NCBI GenBank assembly: GCA_018064385.1
Contig: JAGHVI010000139.1
Span: forward strand, 1-25,656
Origin: Candidatus Minthenecus merdequi
GTDB taxonomy: Bacteria; Bacteroidota; Bacteroidia; Bacteroidales; Paludibacteraceae
Direction of reading: 5' to 3'
DNA: 25,656 nucleotides
Under the pieces are notes generated by a model that made no database searches, had not been told where the DNA came from, and saw only the letters and a list, made by a program, of their open reading frames with translations. Shown piece after piece: positions 8,201-15,901 of the stretch. Positions within the stretch are counted from its first letter, which is position 1, and each line of letters begins with the position of its first letter. A program made the translations under genes and the position numbers.

Positions 8201-8278
8201 CAACTTGAAGAAAAATATGGCGATCTTGTCAAAGTCAGCAATGGCAAACTCTTCAAGGGTGGTGTTGACGATTTATAA
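5258..8278 (+). CDS. Periplasmic M16 (pitrilysin/insulinase) zinc protease, two-unit form
   Basis: The 1006-residue protein has a signal peptide (about 1-23, ending SAQA) and four M16-type domains in one chain. The inverted zinc motif HYLEH (74-78) gives ligands H74 and H78 and the catalytic Glu77. The third ligand is most likely Glu213, with Glu206 matching the auxiliary pitrilysin Glu seven residues earlier (ELENVFEE, 206-213). The second half lacks HxxEH, as expected, but keeps an Arg...Tyr substrate-anchoring segment (REKRSMAYTAY). Such enzymes degrade peptides in a closed chamber; here it would act in the periplasm on unknown peptides. Codon use is strongly biased (AAC, CGT, CTC, GGT), suggesting high expression. 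A clear terminator follows. Confidence 0.93.
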   Translation: MKRRFLSLLVVALFGVTALSAQAKSYGHGLQEYKLSNGLTVYLWEDHTVPDVHGRVVVRAGSVDEPADYTGLAHYLEHMMFKGTQTIGALDWAKEKPIYDSIIDAYSRLNAWGKAHAKDKPSKKENPERLAIIKEINELSLRAAKYGATNDFSNLTEGYGGNNLNAFTSYDLTAYHNDFPATAMEKWMALNSERLINPVFRSFQAELENVFEEYNMYNDDYGTHQREFLYGKLYGGTPYDRDVIGYADHLKNPSLQALIDFYNTWYVPNNMVLLLVGNFDAEQAKPLIQKYFGKLVPKDLPERPTYPAHDFTKDKKTYKLNVGYTPQYIWAYQGIKEGDKDATALEFACSLLNNGHETGLLDKLNLDGTVGGAFVSLDSRRIDGRILVIGVPYYDMIQGKFDDIKTTEKEIYKEIEKIKNANTIPDWLFNSVKAEMLQSHRTMMDESQDAKINICTYAFTYNIPLSDYVNQDAEIRALTKEQVAAVAAKYLNGPRATIDFEAGEPKKNKLAKPAIKPLDPPKGVTTAYAKEFKKIPTTNVNIVYNNFADVTNKNLFPNVDLHYSVNDKNDIFSLTLRYGVGAHVLPKLAYAVQLMNTAGCMQLNGKKANSQEVHRAYSELGATYSFDVDDSYFYISVYGDEKNLEKIVKMLVPQIMMPDLDEKQIKSMISNAYWSRYSEKKSTNALSSALLEYILYGEQSRYIDRIPMSELYHYSVLPDGSGYDETFLVNKDNLTTTIQEATGYKLDIYYCGKKDINEVAEAMKAVPMQETMRGTQSPYLRDRKTYAKTEIMFLPDSKMQQAKVYFYVNGTNYNKEQEVLADAFNQYFSGGFSGLVMNEIREKRSMAYTAYAGYSTPSVPNKDAYLIGYVGTQSDKVADAVDVMMDLITNMPAPEDEASRMEDIRTFLYQATLVAKPSMRGKSQTFEYWRRMGYNDDPAKTNLPKIENLTYQQIQKYYEDNIKGRPVTIIIIGDPKMINQKQLEEKYGDLVKVSNGKLFKGGVDDL

Positions 8279-8298
8279 TAAATCGTTATAAATCAATG

Positions 8299-8333
8299 AT
8301 AACAGGCTGCTTTCGGTAGCCTGTTATTTTTTT
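8299..8333 (+). terminator. Rho-independent terminator after the M16 protease gene
   Basis: A 10-bp perfect stem ATAACAGGCT / AGCCTGTTAT (8299-8308 and 8318-8327) with a 9-base loop is followed by a run of T residues to 8333. It lies 20 bp after the protease stop codon and separates it from dcp. Confidence 0.92.
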
Positions 8334-8343
8334 GTGATTTTTG

Positions 8344-8374
8344 TTGGATAATTCAGAAAAAAATCGTACCTTTG
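8344..8374 (+). promoter_or_regulatory. Bacteroidota-type promoter for dcp
   Basis: TTG (8344-8346), a 20-bp spacer and a perfect TACCTTTG box (8367-8374) lie 38 bp upstream of the ATG at 8413, directly after the terminator of the preceding gene. Confidence 0.85.
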
Positions 8375-8412
8375 CATTTTGCAATGATATGGTATTTTAA
8401 TATCTTCATAAT

Positions 8413-10506
8413 ATGAAAAAATTATTCTTAATCTTAGCAGTTGCAATGACAATGTTTGCCTGTTCCGAAAAAAACGAACGCGAAAATCCGTTTTTCGCTG
8501 AATGGGATACCCCAGAGGGTGTTCCGCCATTTGAGTCAATACTGAACAGTGATTACAAACCAGCCTTCGAAGAGGGTTTCAAACAACAGAATGCCGAAGT
8601 TGACCAGATTGTAAACAACTCAGAAGAGCCTACATTCGAAAACACACTTGCTGCCCTCGACGGGTCGGGCGAACTGTTGGACAAGGTGTGCGGAGTGTTT
8701 TTCAATGTATGCGAGAGTGACGGCAATGACAGCCTGGATGCCCTGCAGGAGGAAATTCGCCCTATGCTTTCGGAACATCAGGATAACATCTTCATGAACG
8801 CAAAACTGTTTGAACGCGTTGATGCAGTATATAAAAACCGTGAAAATCAGAATTACGATTCAGAACAGCTCCGACTGATTGAGGAGATTCACCGAACCTT
8901 CGTCCGCAACGGTGTGGCTCTTCCTGCTGACAAACAGGCGCGAATCAGACAGATCAACAAGGAACTGGCTGTGCTGGAAACCAGATTCGGGAATAACCTC
9001 AGAAATGACCTCAACGGTTTCAAACTTGTGATTGAAGACGAAAACGATCTGGCAGGACTGCCCGAGGGCGTGCGTGAAGCTGCTGCTGCGGCAGCCAGGG
9101 CAGACGGCAACAACGGCAAATGGCAGTTCGGACTGGCTGTTCCAAGTTACGGTCCTTTTATGAAATACTGCGAAAACCGTGAACTGCGCAGACAGATGTA
9201 CGAAGCTTATCACAACAAGGGTAACAACAACAATGATAACGACAATAAACAGATTTGCATAGACATCATCAGACTGCGGATTGAAAAGGCGAAACTGCTG
9301 GGCTACAATACGCCAGCCGAGATGATTCTGGATGACACAATGGCAAAGACCCCCGAAGCTGTCAATTCGTTCCTTGCCGAAATTTTCAAGGCTGCCAACG
9401 AAAAGGCAAAGATTGAACTCGGGGAAATGCAGGTAATTGCAGACCGCGACAGCGTTACTATCGAAGCTTATGACTGGGATTTCTATGCCGAGAAGCTCCG
9501 TCAGGAAAAATATGCGCTTGACGAAAATGAAATACGCCCTTACTTCAAAATGGAAAATGTCCGTCAAGGTGTTTTTGATGTGGCAAGCCGACTCTACGGT
9601 GTGAATTTTGAGAAAATCAATGATGCTCCCCTTTTCAACCCCGAAGCTGAGTGTTTCCGCGTGACCGACAATAACGGAGCACTGGTCGGTGTGTTCTACT
9701 GTGATTATTTTCCCCGCGCATCAAAACGCGGTGGAGCTTGGATGGAGAATATCCGCGGTCAGTATTGGAAAAACGGAATGGAGGTTCGCCCTGTGGTCGT
9801 AAATATCGGCAACTTCACCCGTCCAACCGAAACAACTCCTTCGCTCCTCAATGTTGACGAGGTGGAGACTATGTTCCACGAGTTCGGACATGCCCTGCAC
9901 GGACTGCTGGCAAAGTCACGGTACAAGACCCTTTCGGGAACAAACGTTGCCCGCGATTTTGTAGAACTGCCTTCGCAGATTAACGAGAACTGGGCTTTCA
10001 AACCCGAAGTGCTGGCAATGTATGCCAAACATTACAAGACAGGCGAAATTATCCCCGACTCGCTTGTACAGAAGATTCTTGCCACATCAACCTTCAACCA
10101 GGGCTTTATGACAACCGAACTCTGTGCTGCTTCGATACTGGATATGTGCTGGCACAACCTCAGCTCAGTTGACGGAATCACTGATGTATATGCCTTCGAG
10201 AACGAGCAGATGAACGCCATAGGACTGATACCTCAAATCTCCGCCCGCTACAGAACTACCTATTTCAACCACATCTGGGGCGGCGGTTATGCAGCAGGAT
10301 ACTACAGCTACCTCTGGGCTGAGGTGCTGGACAAGGACGCTTTCGCTGTGTTCGAGCGCAACGGCATTTTTGATCCTGCAACCGCTGCAGCTTTCAAGGT
10401 TCTGCTGTCCAGCGGAAATACGGTTGACCCGATGCAGCTGTTCCGCAATTTCAAAGGTGGAGACCCTGACATCGAACCGATGCTCCGTGGGCGTGGACTG
10501 AAATAA
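8413..10506 (+). CDS. dcp: M3-family peptidyl-dipeptidase Dcp, lipoprotein form
   Basis: The 697-residue M3 metallopeptidase is predicted to remove C-terminal dipeptides from peptides. The zinc motif is HEFGH (489-493), with the third ligand Glu518 in FVELPSQ. The C-terminal part has the usual M3 segments, including YYSYLWAEVLDKDAF and the NTVDPMQLFRNFKGGDP-type substrate-binding loop. Unlike cytoplasmic E. coli Dcp, it starts with a lipoprotein signal (lipobox MFAC, Cys17), so it should be anchored in the envelope facing the periplasm, where it could act on peptides produced by the M16 protease upstream. Length matches the family. Oligopeptidase A is an alternative name, but Dcp fits better. 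Confidence 0.92.
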   Translation: MKKLFLILAVAMTMFACSEKNERENPFFAEWDTPEGVPPFESILNSDYKPAFEEGFKQQNAEVDQIVNNSEEPTFENTLAALDGSGELLDKVCGVFFNVCESDGNDSLDALQEEIRPMLSEHQDNIFMNAKLFERVDAVYKNRENQNYDSEQLRLIEEIHRTFVRNGVALPADKQARIRQINKELAVLETRFGNNLRNDLNGFKLVIEDENDLAGLPEGVREAAAAAARADGNNGKWQFGLAVPSYGPFMKYCENRELRRQMYEAYHNKGNNNNDNDNKQICIDIIRLRIEKAKLLGYNTPAEMILDDTMAKTPEAVNSFLAEIFKAANEKAKIELGEMQVIADRDSVTIEAYDWDFYAEKLRQEKYALDENEIRPYFKMENVRQGVFDVASRLYGVNFEKINDAPLFNPEAECFRVTDNNGALVGVFYCDYFPRASKRGGAWMENIRGQYWKNGMEVRPVVVNIGNFTRPTETTPSLLNVDEVETMFHEFGHALHGLLAKSRYKTLSGTNVARDFVELPSQINENWAFKPEVLAMYAKHYKTGEIIPDSLVQKILATSTFNQGFMTTELCAASILDMCWHNLSSVDGITDVYAFENEQMNAIGLIPQISARYRTTYFNHIWGGGYAAGYYSYLWAEVLDKDAFAVFERNGIFDPATAAAFKVLLSSGNTVDPMQLFRNFKGGDPDIEPMLRGRGLK

Positions 10507-10595
10507 CAACGAAAACGATGACGATGACAACTGAGCTTGTTGAAGGGTTATCGTAGCGAAGCGTATCGTTATCGTCGTCATCGTAGCGAAGCGTA
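10507..10595. repeat. Compound intergenic repeat with hairpin potential
   Basis: The whole 89-bp gap after dcp is repetitive. ATCGTAGCGAAGCGTA occurs twice as an exact direct repeat (10550-10565 and 10580-10595), 30 bp apart, the second ending at the next start codon. ACGATGACGATGACAA (10515-10530) can pair with 10569-10584, with two G-U positions. Between them, CTGAGCTTGTTGAAGGG (10531-10547) resembles the CTGAGCTTGTCGAAGGG repeat that is dispersed in many bacterial genomes. There is no T run, so it is not an ordinary terminator. It is probably a dispersed REP-like element. Confidence 0.7.
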
Positions 10596-11558
10596 ATGTA
10601 CAGATTGGAGATTACAAAAAGAATAGCCAACGGGGGTGTGGTGACAATTGCGGTCACCACACTGCTGTCGGCTGTCTTTTGGTTTCTCCCTCTCGTTTCA
10701 GAACCTGCAGCGAACGAAGCCAGTGAACTGGTGTTTATGGGAAACGGGCTTTTCGCTGTTCCAACAGTTATATCCAAAGTTCTTGCCTTCGTTTTCTGGG
10801 CGGTTGTCTGGTATTCGGCACGTTCGGTTCTGACGTTTGTCATCGGTATGGCTGTTGTTACTGCCGTCTGTCAATTGCAGTTCTTTGACTCGGGAATGGT
10901 TGCATTCGGTTTCTTCTACCCTGCCTGGTTGACCGTCTTTGACTTTTATTCAGTTTCAAACCAGGTCAATGAATCGTTCCGAGCAGTGCTGTTAATCCTG
11001 ATATCTTCTCTTTTTGTTCCGGAATATATCTGGATGTTGAGTCTCTTCTTTTTGGGACTTGTCGTTTTCAAGGTTGGTTCTGCCAGAATCTTCATAAGTT
11101 TTGCTGTGGCGTTGCTGGTGTTTGTCTGGCTGGTGTGGGGTGTATGTTTTTCGATTGGAGAAGTTTCGCTGTTTTATGACTATGTGGCTCAGTTTGCAAA
11201 TTTTGACTTCTTCAGTTTTCAAGGCAATGTTGTTCATATTGTTGGATTGACAACATTGTTCGTTGCGGTGACGGTTGTGATGATTGCCTTGATTGGAATA
11301 TCACACAAATATGATGCCCGAATGCGAATGAATGGAACTTTCATAAACATCGCATTCATCCTGACTTTTGCAATGACCGTTGTTTGCAAGGAATTTAATC
11401 CGGGATTGCTAGCAACTGTCGTTTTGATGGCTGCGCTGGTGTTCGCCCGTTATTTCAGTACTGAGAGAAGCAATTTTGCAAACATCGCCTTCCTGGTGTT
11501 TCTCGTTCTGCTGTTTGCATACAGAGTGACGGACGGACTGATTAAGCTGGAAATCTAA
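10596..11558 (+). CDS. Polytopic membrane protein of unknown function
   Basis: The 320-residue protein is almost entirely hydrophobic, with roughly nine or ten predicted membrane segments separated by short loops (for example around 14-35, 58-75, 78-95, 100-118, 133-156, 163-185, 210-235, 245-262, 268-285, 295-312). It has few charged residues inside the membrane and no motif that I recognise. A DUF6427-type Bacteroidota membrane protein is possible, but I cannot confirm it. It begins directly after a structured repeat and ends 14 bp before sufC, in the position where sufB would be expected in a full suf operon. No functional link to Fe-S assembly can be seen. Confidence 0.75.
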   Translation: MYRLEITKRIANGGVVTIAVTTLLSAVFWFLPLVSEPAANEASELVFMGNGLFAVPTVISKVLAFVFWAVVWYSARSVLTFVIGMAVVTAVCQLQFFDSGMVAFGFFYPAWLTVFDFYSVSNQVNESFRAVLLILISSLFVPEYIWMLSLFFLGLVVFKVGSARIFISFAVALLVFVWLVWGVCFSIGEVSLFYDYVAQFANFDFFSFQGNVVHIVGLTTLFVAVTVVMIALIGISHKYDARMRMNGTFINIAFILTFAMTVVCKEFNPGLLATVVLMAALVFARYFSTERSNFANIAFLVFLVLLFAYRVTDGLIKLEI

Positions 11559-11572
11559 TAACACAATTATAT

Positions 11573-12334
11573 ATGTTGGAAATCAAGAACCTGCATGCTG
11601 AAATTGCAGGTAAGGAAATTCTGAAAGGTCTGAATCTTACCATAAAAGCAGGCGAGGTTCACGCTATTATGGGACCTAACGGTGCCGGAAAAAGCACTCT
11701 GAGCAACGTTCTTTCGGGACATCCTGCATACAAGGTGACCGAGGGCGAGGTTTGGTTCGGCGGAAAAAATCTGCTCGAAATGCCTGCCGAAGTACGTGCC
11801 CGCGAAGGCATTTTTATGAGTTTTCAGTATCCTGTGGAAATTCCAGGTGTCAGTATGACCAATTTCATGCGCGCTGCCGTTAACGAACAGCGAAAACATC
11901 GAGGATTGGAACCTCTGGCATCGGGCGATTTTCTGAAAATGATGCGCGAGAAACGTCAGATGGTCGAGTTGGACAGCAAGCTGGCAAACCGCGCTGTCAA
12001 CGAAGGTTTCTCGGGCGGCGAAAAAAAACGGAACGAGATTTTTCAGATGGCAATGCTCGAACCTAAGTTTGCCATTCTTGACGAAACAGATTCGGGTCTG
12101 GACATTGATGCTTTACGCATTGTGGCTCACGGTGTGAATATGCTCCGTTCGCCCGAACGTTCCTCGATGGTTATCACTCATTATCAACGTCTCTTGGATT
12201 ATATTGTTCCAGACGTGGTGGATGTTCTGATGGATGGCAAAATTGTTATGTCGGGTTCGAAGGAGCTGGTTGGCGAACTTGAGGAAAAGGGTTATGACTG
12301 GATTCGTGAAATGAAGGGTGGTTCTATCAATTAG
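11573..12334 (+). CDS. sufC: Fe-S cluster assembly ATPase SufC
   Basis: The 253-residue ABC-type ATPase works in the cytoplasm in the SufBCD scaffold complex, where ATP hydrolysis remodels SufB-SufD during Fe-S cluster assembly. Visible are Walker A GPNGAGKST, the SufC-type signature FSGGEKKRNE, Walker B FAILDETDSGLD and the H-loop VITHYQRLL. The LDETDSGLDIDAL form is characteristic of SufC rather than transport ATPases. The last codons (KGGSIN and the stop) lie inside a repeat copy shared with intergenic sites, so the C-terminus may have been altered by it. sufD starts 13 bp downstream. No sufB is adjacent. Confidence 0.96.
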   Translation: MLEIKNLHAEIAGKEILKGLNLTIKAGEVHAIMGPNGAGKSTLSNVLSGHPAYKVTEGEVWFGGKNLLEMPAEVRAREGIFMSFQYPVEIPGVSMTNFMRAAVNEQRKHRGLEPLASGDFLKMMREKRQMVELDSKLANRAVNEGFSGGEKKRNEIFQMAMLEPKFAILDETDSGLDIDALRIVAHGVNMLRSPERSSMVITHYQRLLDYIVPDVVDVLMDGKIVMSGSKELVGELEEKGYDWIREMKGGSIN

Positions 12335-12353
12335 GTTACAGACGATTATGAAG
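12316..12353 (+). repeat. Repeat copy C across the sufC/sufD junction
   Basis: GGTGGTTCTATCAATTAGG and the following 18 bp match copy A (137-173) in about 33 of 38 aligned positions. The copy encodes the last SufC residues GGSIN, supplies the sufC stop (TAG) and ends on the first codons of sufD (ATGAAG). It is the only copy largely inside coding sequence. Confidence 0.65.
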
Positions 12354-13679
12354 AACCAAGTTCTCGAAATATATAACAATCAAAAAGAGTTGCTTTGCTC
12401 TCGCTCAGCTTCTGTTTTCAACAATTACCGTTCAGAAGCATACGATGCCTTGACTGCAAACGAGTTCCCTTCAACCGGCACTGAGGCTTACCGCTACTGC
12501 CCGCTGTTTGACCGTATGAATCGGGAATGGGGTGTCAACCTCAACAGAACACGGTTTGGCATCAATGCTAAAGATATGTTCCGTTGCGCAATTCCAGGCA
12601 TCAAGGCAACCGTCGGTTATATGCTCAACGATGTCTGGGGCAGCGATGATGACGAGATTTTGCTTGGCGATGGCGCTTTTGTATGTTCAATGCAATATGC
12701 TTCAGTGGCTCATGCCGGGTTGATTGAAAAATTTTACGGTAAGGCATTGAATGATAAAAATGATGCTTTCATTGCAATGAATGCTCTTTTGGTCCAGGAT
12801 GGCTTCTTTGTCTATGTGCCAAAAGGTGTTTCGGTTGTTGCTCCTCTGCAAATGGTCAATATGCTATGGTCCGGCAACGATATGATGGTGGTTAATCGCA
12901 ATCTTATTGTATTGGAAAAAGAGTCATCTCTCCATCTCATTGACTGTGACCATTCGATGGACAGAAACCACTATTTTGCAATAAGAATGAATGAGGTGAT
13001 TGTATCAGATAATGCCTCATTCAGTTATACATCGATGGAAAGTACTTCTCCTTCGGTTGCGAACCTGCGCCGGTTTGCTGTTTCACAAGCCGGAACTAGC
13101 CGCGTGAATATGGGCAATTTCGGAATAAGTAATGGGGCAACACGCAATCACATTGAGGTTGACCTTAATGGCGAATATGCCGAAACATGGCTTGGAGGTG
13201 TCCTGCTCACCCGTGACGCGGAACGTTCGGAAAATTACACCATCATACGCCACCATGTGTCGCATTGTACGAGCAATGAACTTTTTAAATATATTCTTGA
13301 TGGCGAGTCCCGTGCCGGTTTCAGCGGCAGAATAGTCGTTGACCACGGTGCACAGCAAACCGTCTCATACCAAACAAACCGCAACGTTCTTCTCAGTGAC
13401 AAAGCCCGTGTAATGGGGCGTCCGCAACTCGAGATTTATGCTGACGATGTCAAATGCGGGCATGGTGCCACAACAGGTATGCTTGACGAGGCTGCTATAT
13501 TTTATATGCGCCAACGCGGCATAGGTTTAGACGAAGCCCGTATGTTGCTCTTACAGGCTTTTTCAGCCGATGTCATCGGGCACGTCAATTCGCCTGCCCT
13601 TCAAGACAGACTCAGAATGCTTATCGAAAAACGTCTGAGAAACGAATCTGTCGGTTGTGTCAACTGTCTCGTGAAATAA
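12348..13679 (+). CDS. sufD: Fe-S cluster assembly protein SufD
   Basis: The 443-residue protein is the SufD subunit of the SufBC2D scaffold, a beta-helix protein that pairs with SufB and helps bring in iron. The C-terminal signature is clear: DVKCGHGATTGMLDE with the family-conserved His372 (comparable to E. coli SufD His360), then IFYMRQRGI and the terminal helix segment. I chose ATG 12348; the frame continues upstream to a GTG at 12318 only by overlapping sufC. The tail ends GCVNCLVK with a CxxC (Cys437, Cys440) that I do not expect in SufD. sufS follows after 27 bp. SufB is the only close alternative, but the length and short N-terminal region favour SufD. Confidence 0.93.
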   Translation: MKNQVLEIYNNQKELLCSRSASVFNNYRSEAYDALTANEFPSTGTEAYRYCPLFDRMNREWGVNLNRTRFGINAKDMFRCAIPGIKATVGYMLNDVWGSDDDEILLGDGAFVCSMQYASVAHAGLIEKFYGKALNDKNDAFIAMNALLVQDGFFVYVPKGVSVVAPLQMVNMLWSGNDMMVVNRNLIVLEKESSLHLIDCDHSMDRNHYFAIRMNEVIVSDNASFSYTSMESTSPSVANLRRFAVSQAGTSRVNMGNFGISNGATRNHIEVDLNGEYAETWLGGVLLTRDAERSENYTIIRHHVSHCTSNELFKYILDGESRAGFSGRIVVDHGAQQTVSYQTNRNVLLSDKARVMGRPQLEIYADDVKCGHGATTGMLDEAAIFYMRQRGIGLDEARMLLLQAFSADVIGHVNSPALQDRLRMLIEKRLRNESVGCVNCLVK

Positions 13680-13706
13680 GAAAATGTGTTTTTTGAACTT
13701 AGCCAA

Positions 13707-14924
13707 ATGTTAGATATTGAAAAAATAAGGACAGATTTTCCCATTCTCTCGACCGAAGTGTATGGCTTCCCTCTCGTATATCTCGACAATGGTGCCACAA
13801 CACAAAAGCCACGTTGCGTCCTTGACCGTATCATACACGCATACGAGAATGAGAATGGCAATATCCACCGTGGGGTTCATTATCTGAGCGAAATTGCTAC
13901 TGACCATCACGAAAAAGCCCGCTCGCGTGTCGCTCGTTTCATAGGGGCTGAGGACAGTGCCGAAATCGTTTTCACCCGTGGTACAACCGAAAGTGTTAAT
14001 CTTGTTGCCCGTACTCTGCCGGACGTCATTTGCAAACCCGGTGACGAAATTCTTGTCACAGGTATGGAACACCATTCAAATACAGTCCCTTGGCAGATTG
14101 CTTGCGAGCGTCTTGGATTGAAGTTAAGGGTTATTCCTGTTCTTGACAATGGCGAGTTGGACTACTCTTCGTTGAACAACCTACTTTCCGCAAAGACAAA
14201 AATTGTCGCCTGTACGGCAATCAGCAATGTGCTTGGCACCATCAACAATCTTGAGCCTATTGTCGCCGGTGCTCACGCTGTCGGTGCTTACGTTCTTGTC
14301 GATTGTGCACAGGCAATTGCTCATACGCATATCGATGTCAAGGCATTAAATGCTGATTTTATCGCATTCTCAGGTCATAAGGTTTATGCTCCTAATGGCA
14401 TTGGTGTCCTTTGGGGACGTCGTGCTTTATTGGAAATGATGCCCCCTTTTATGGGCGGTGGCGAGATGATTGACCATGTGACTTTCGACAAGACAACTTA
14501 CAACAAGTTGCCGTATAAATTCGAGGCAGGCACACCAGACTACATTGGAAGTCGTGCTCTTGCCGAAGCTTTCGATTACATTGAACGTGTCGGTTTTGAC
14601 GATATTATCGAACACGAACACAACCTTTTGGATTATGCAATACACCAGATTGCGTCTGTTAATGGTGTACGCCAGATTGGCACAGCCGCTCATCGCAGCG
14701 GTATTCTCTCCTTTGTCGTGGATGGTATTCACCCCTACGATATTGGCACAATGCTTGACAAACTGGGAATAGCTGTCCGCACAGGTCATCATTGCGCCGA
14801 ACCTTTGATTGACCGTTTCTCTGTCCCAGGTACCGTCCGTGTCTCTTTTGCAATGTATAATACTATGTCTGAAATCGACACATTCATCAAAGGATTAGAT
14901 AGAGTACTGACTATATTACGTTGA
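13707..14924 (+). CDS. sufS: Cysteine desulfurase SufS
   Basis: The 405-residue, PLP-dependent, group II cysteine desulfurase takes sulfur from L-cysteine as a persulfide for the SUF scaffold. Visible are the N-terminal YLDNGATTQKP segment, THIDVKALNADFIAFSGHK with the PLP-binding Lys225, and the active-site loop TGHHCAEP with catalytic Cys363. The RxGHHCAEP loop is of the short SufS type, which normally needs a SufE or SufU partner; none is seen in this window. I chose ATG 13707 because MLDIEKIRTDFP is the usual family start; a GTG at 13686 is an unlikely alternative. It lies 27 bp after sufD and 5 bp before the next gene. Confidence 0.96.
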   Translation: MLDIEKIRTDFPILSTEVYGFPLVYLDNGATTQKPRCVLDRIIHAYENENGNIHRGVHYLSEIATDHHEKARSRVARFIGAEDSAEIVFTRGTTESVNLVARTLPDVICKPGDEILVTGMEHHSNTVPWQIACERLGLKLRVIPVLDNGELDYSSLNNLLSAKTKIVACTAISNVLGTINNLEPIVAGAHAVGAYVLVDCAQAIAHTHIDVKALNADFIAFSGHKVYAPNGIGVLWGRRALLEMMPPFMGGGEMIDHVTFDKTTYNKLPYKFEAGTPDYIGSRALAEAFDYIERVGFDDIIEHEHNLLDYAIHQIASVNGVRQIGTAAHRSGILSFVVDGIHPYDIGTMLDKLGIAVRTGHHCAEPLIDRFSVPGTVRVSFAMYNTMSEIDTFIKGLDRVLTILR

Positions 14925-14929
14925 TAATT

Positions 14930-15901
14930 ATGAACGAACCAATTATTGAACCAATCGAAAAATCTCTGATTTTGTCCGAATTGACAGAGGATAAATTACT
15001 CCGCCGTACAAACAAGGCAAACAATCTTATCTATGTGGTTGATGCTCACAATTCTCCAAATGTAATGAAGGAAATCGGTCGTCTCCGCGAAATTACTTTC
15101 CGCGCTGCCGGTGGTGGTACGGGTCTCGCTTGCGATATTGACGAGTACGACACTATGGAGAAACCTTGCAAGCAACTCATCGTCTGGAATCCTGATGCTG
15201 AAGAAATTATTGGCGGTTATCGTTTTATTCTTGGCAAGAATATCACCTTGGATAAAAACGGACAACCGCGCATTGCTTCCGCTCATCTTTTCAATTTCTC
15301 CGAAACTTTTAATAAGGAGTATCTCCCTTATATCATCGAACTTGGTCGTTCTTTCGTTGTCCCTGAGTATCAATCCTCCCGTCAAGGTGCAAAAAGCCTT
15401 TATGCACTCGACAACCTCTGGGACGGAATTGGCGCTCTCATTGTCGAGTGTCCAGATATGAAGTATATGTTCGGCAAGTTCACTATGTATCCTTCATACG
15501 GAACTGAGGGACGTGACCTTATTCTTTATTTCCTAAAGAAATATTGTGGCGACAAAAAAGCACTTGTCTCTCCTATTAAACCACTCAAAATTGAAACCAG
15601 AATTCCTTTTCTTACAGCAAAATTCAGCGGACTTGCGTTCCTGATTGCATATAAGCGTCTCCACACTGAACTGAAAAATCTTGGACTTAACCTTCCTCCG
15701 CTTGTCAGTTCATACATTGGACTTTCGGGAACAATGAAATGTTTCGGTACAGCAATAAATGACACATTCGGTAATGTCGAGGAGACTGCCATCCTTGTCA
15801 CTATTGATGATATATACGAAAACAAACGCGAACGTCATATCAACACTTATTGCGTTGAGCTGAAGGACAGTATCGGTATCAAAAGTTTTATGCTCGGATG
15901 A
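14930..15901 (+). CDS. GNAT-fold N-acyltransferase (OlsB/GlsB-like)
   Basis: The 323-residue protein resembles the 'putative hemolysin'/OlsB-type acyltransferases with a GNAT fold. REITFRAAGGGTG followed by DIDEYD (about 53-74), IIGGYRFILG (93-102) and ELGRSFVVPEYQ (137-148) are the usual landmarks. In Bacteroides a protein of this group, GlsB, attaches an acyl chain to glycine in the first step of glycine-lipid synthesis; ornithine or another amino acid is possible. It probably acts at the inner face of the cytoplasmic membrane using acyl-ACP. The partner O-acyltransferase (GlsA/OlsA-type) is not next to it. It starts 5 bp after sufS and overlaps the next gene by ATGA; a TTG start at 14921 is less likely. 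Confidence 0.82.
   Translation: MNEPIIEPIEKSLILSELTEDKLLRRTNKANNLIYVVDAHNSPNVMKEIGRLREITFRAAGGGTGLACDIDEYDTMEKPCKQLIVWNPDAEEIIGGYRFILGKNITLDKNGQPRIASAHLFNFSETFNKEYLPYIIELGRSFVVPEYQSSRQGAKSLYALDNLWDGIGALIVECPDMKYMFGKFTMYPSYGTEGRDLILYFLKKYCGDKKALVSPIKPLKIETRIPFLTAKFSGLAFLIAYKRLHTELKNLGLNLPPLVSSYIGLSGTMKCFGTAINDTFGNVEETAILVTIDDIYENKRERHINTYCVELKDSIGIKSFMLG

Noticed and set aside
8860..9567. Open frame of 235 codons on the minus strand inside dcp
   Set aside because: The dcp reading is supported by a zinc motif and full family length; the antisense product shows no domain.
10550..10595. Two direct repeats as a possible CRISPR remnant
   Set aside because: Only two 16-base units with a 14-base gap that itself resembles the repeat, and no cas genes; it fits a REP-like element better.
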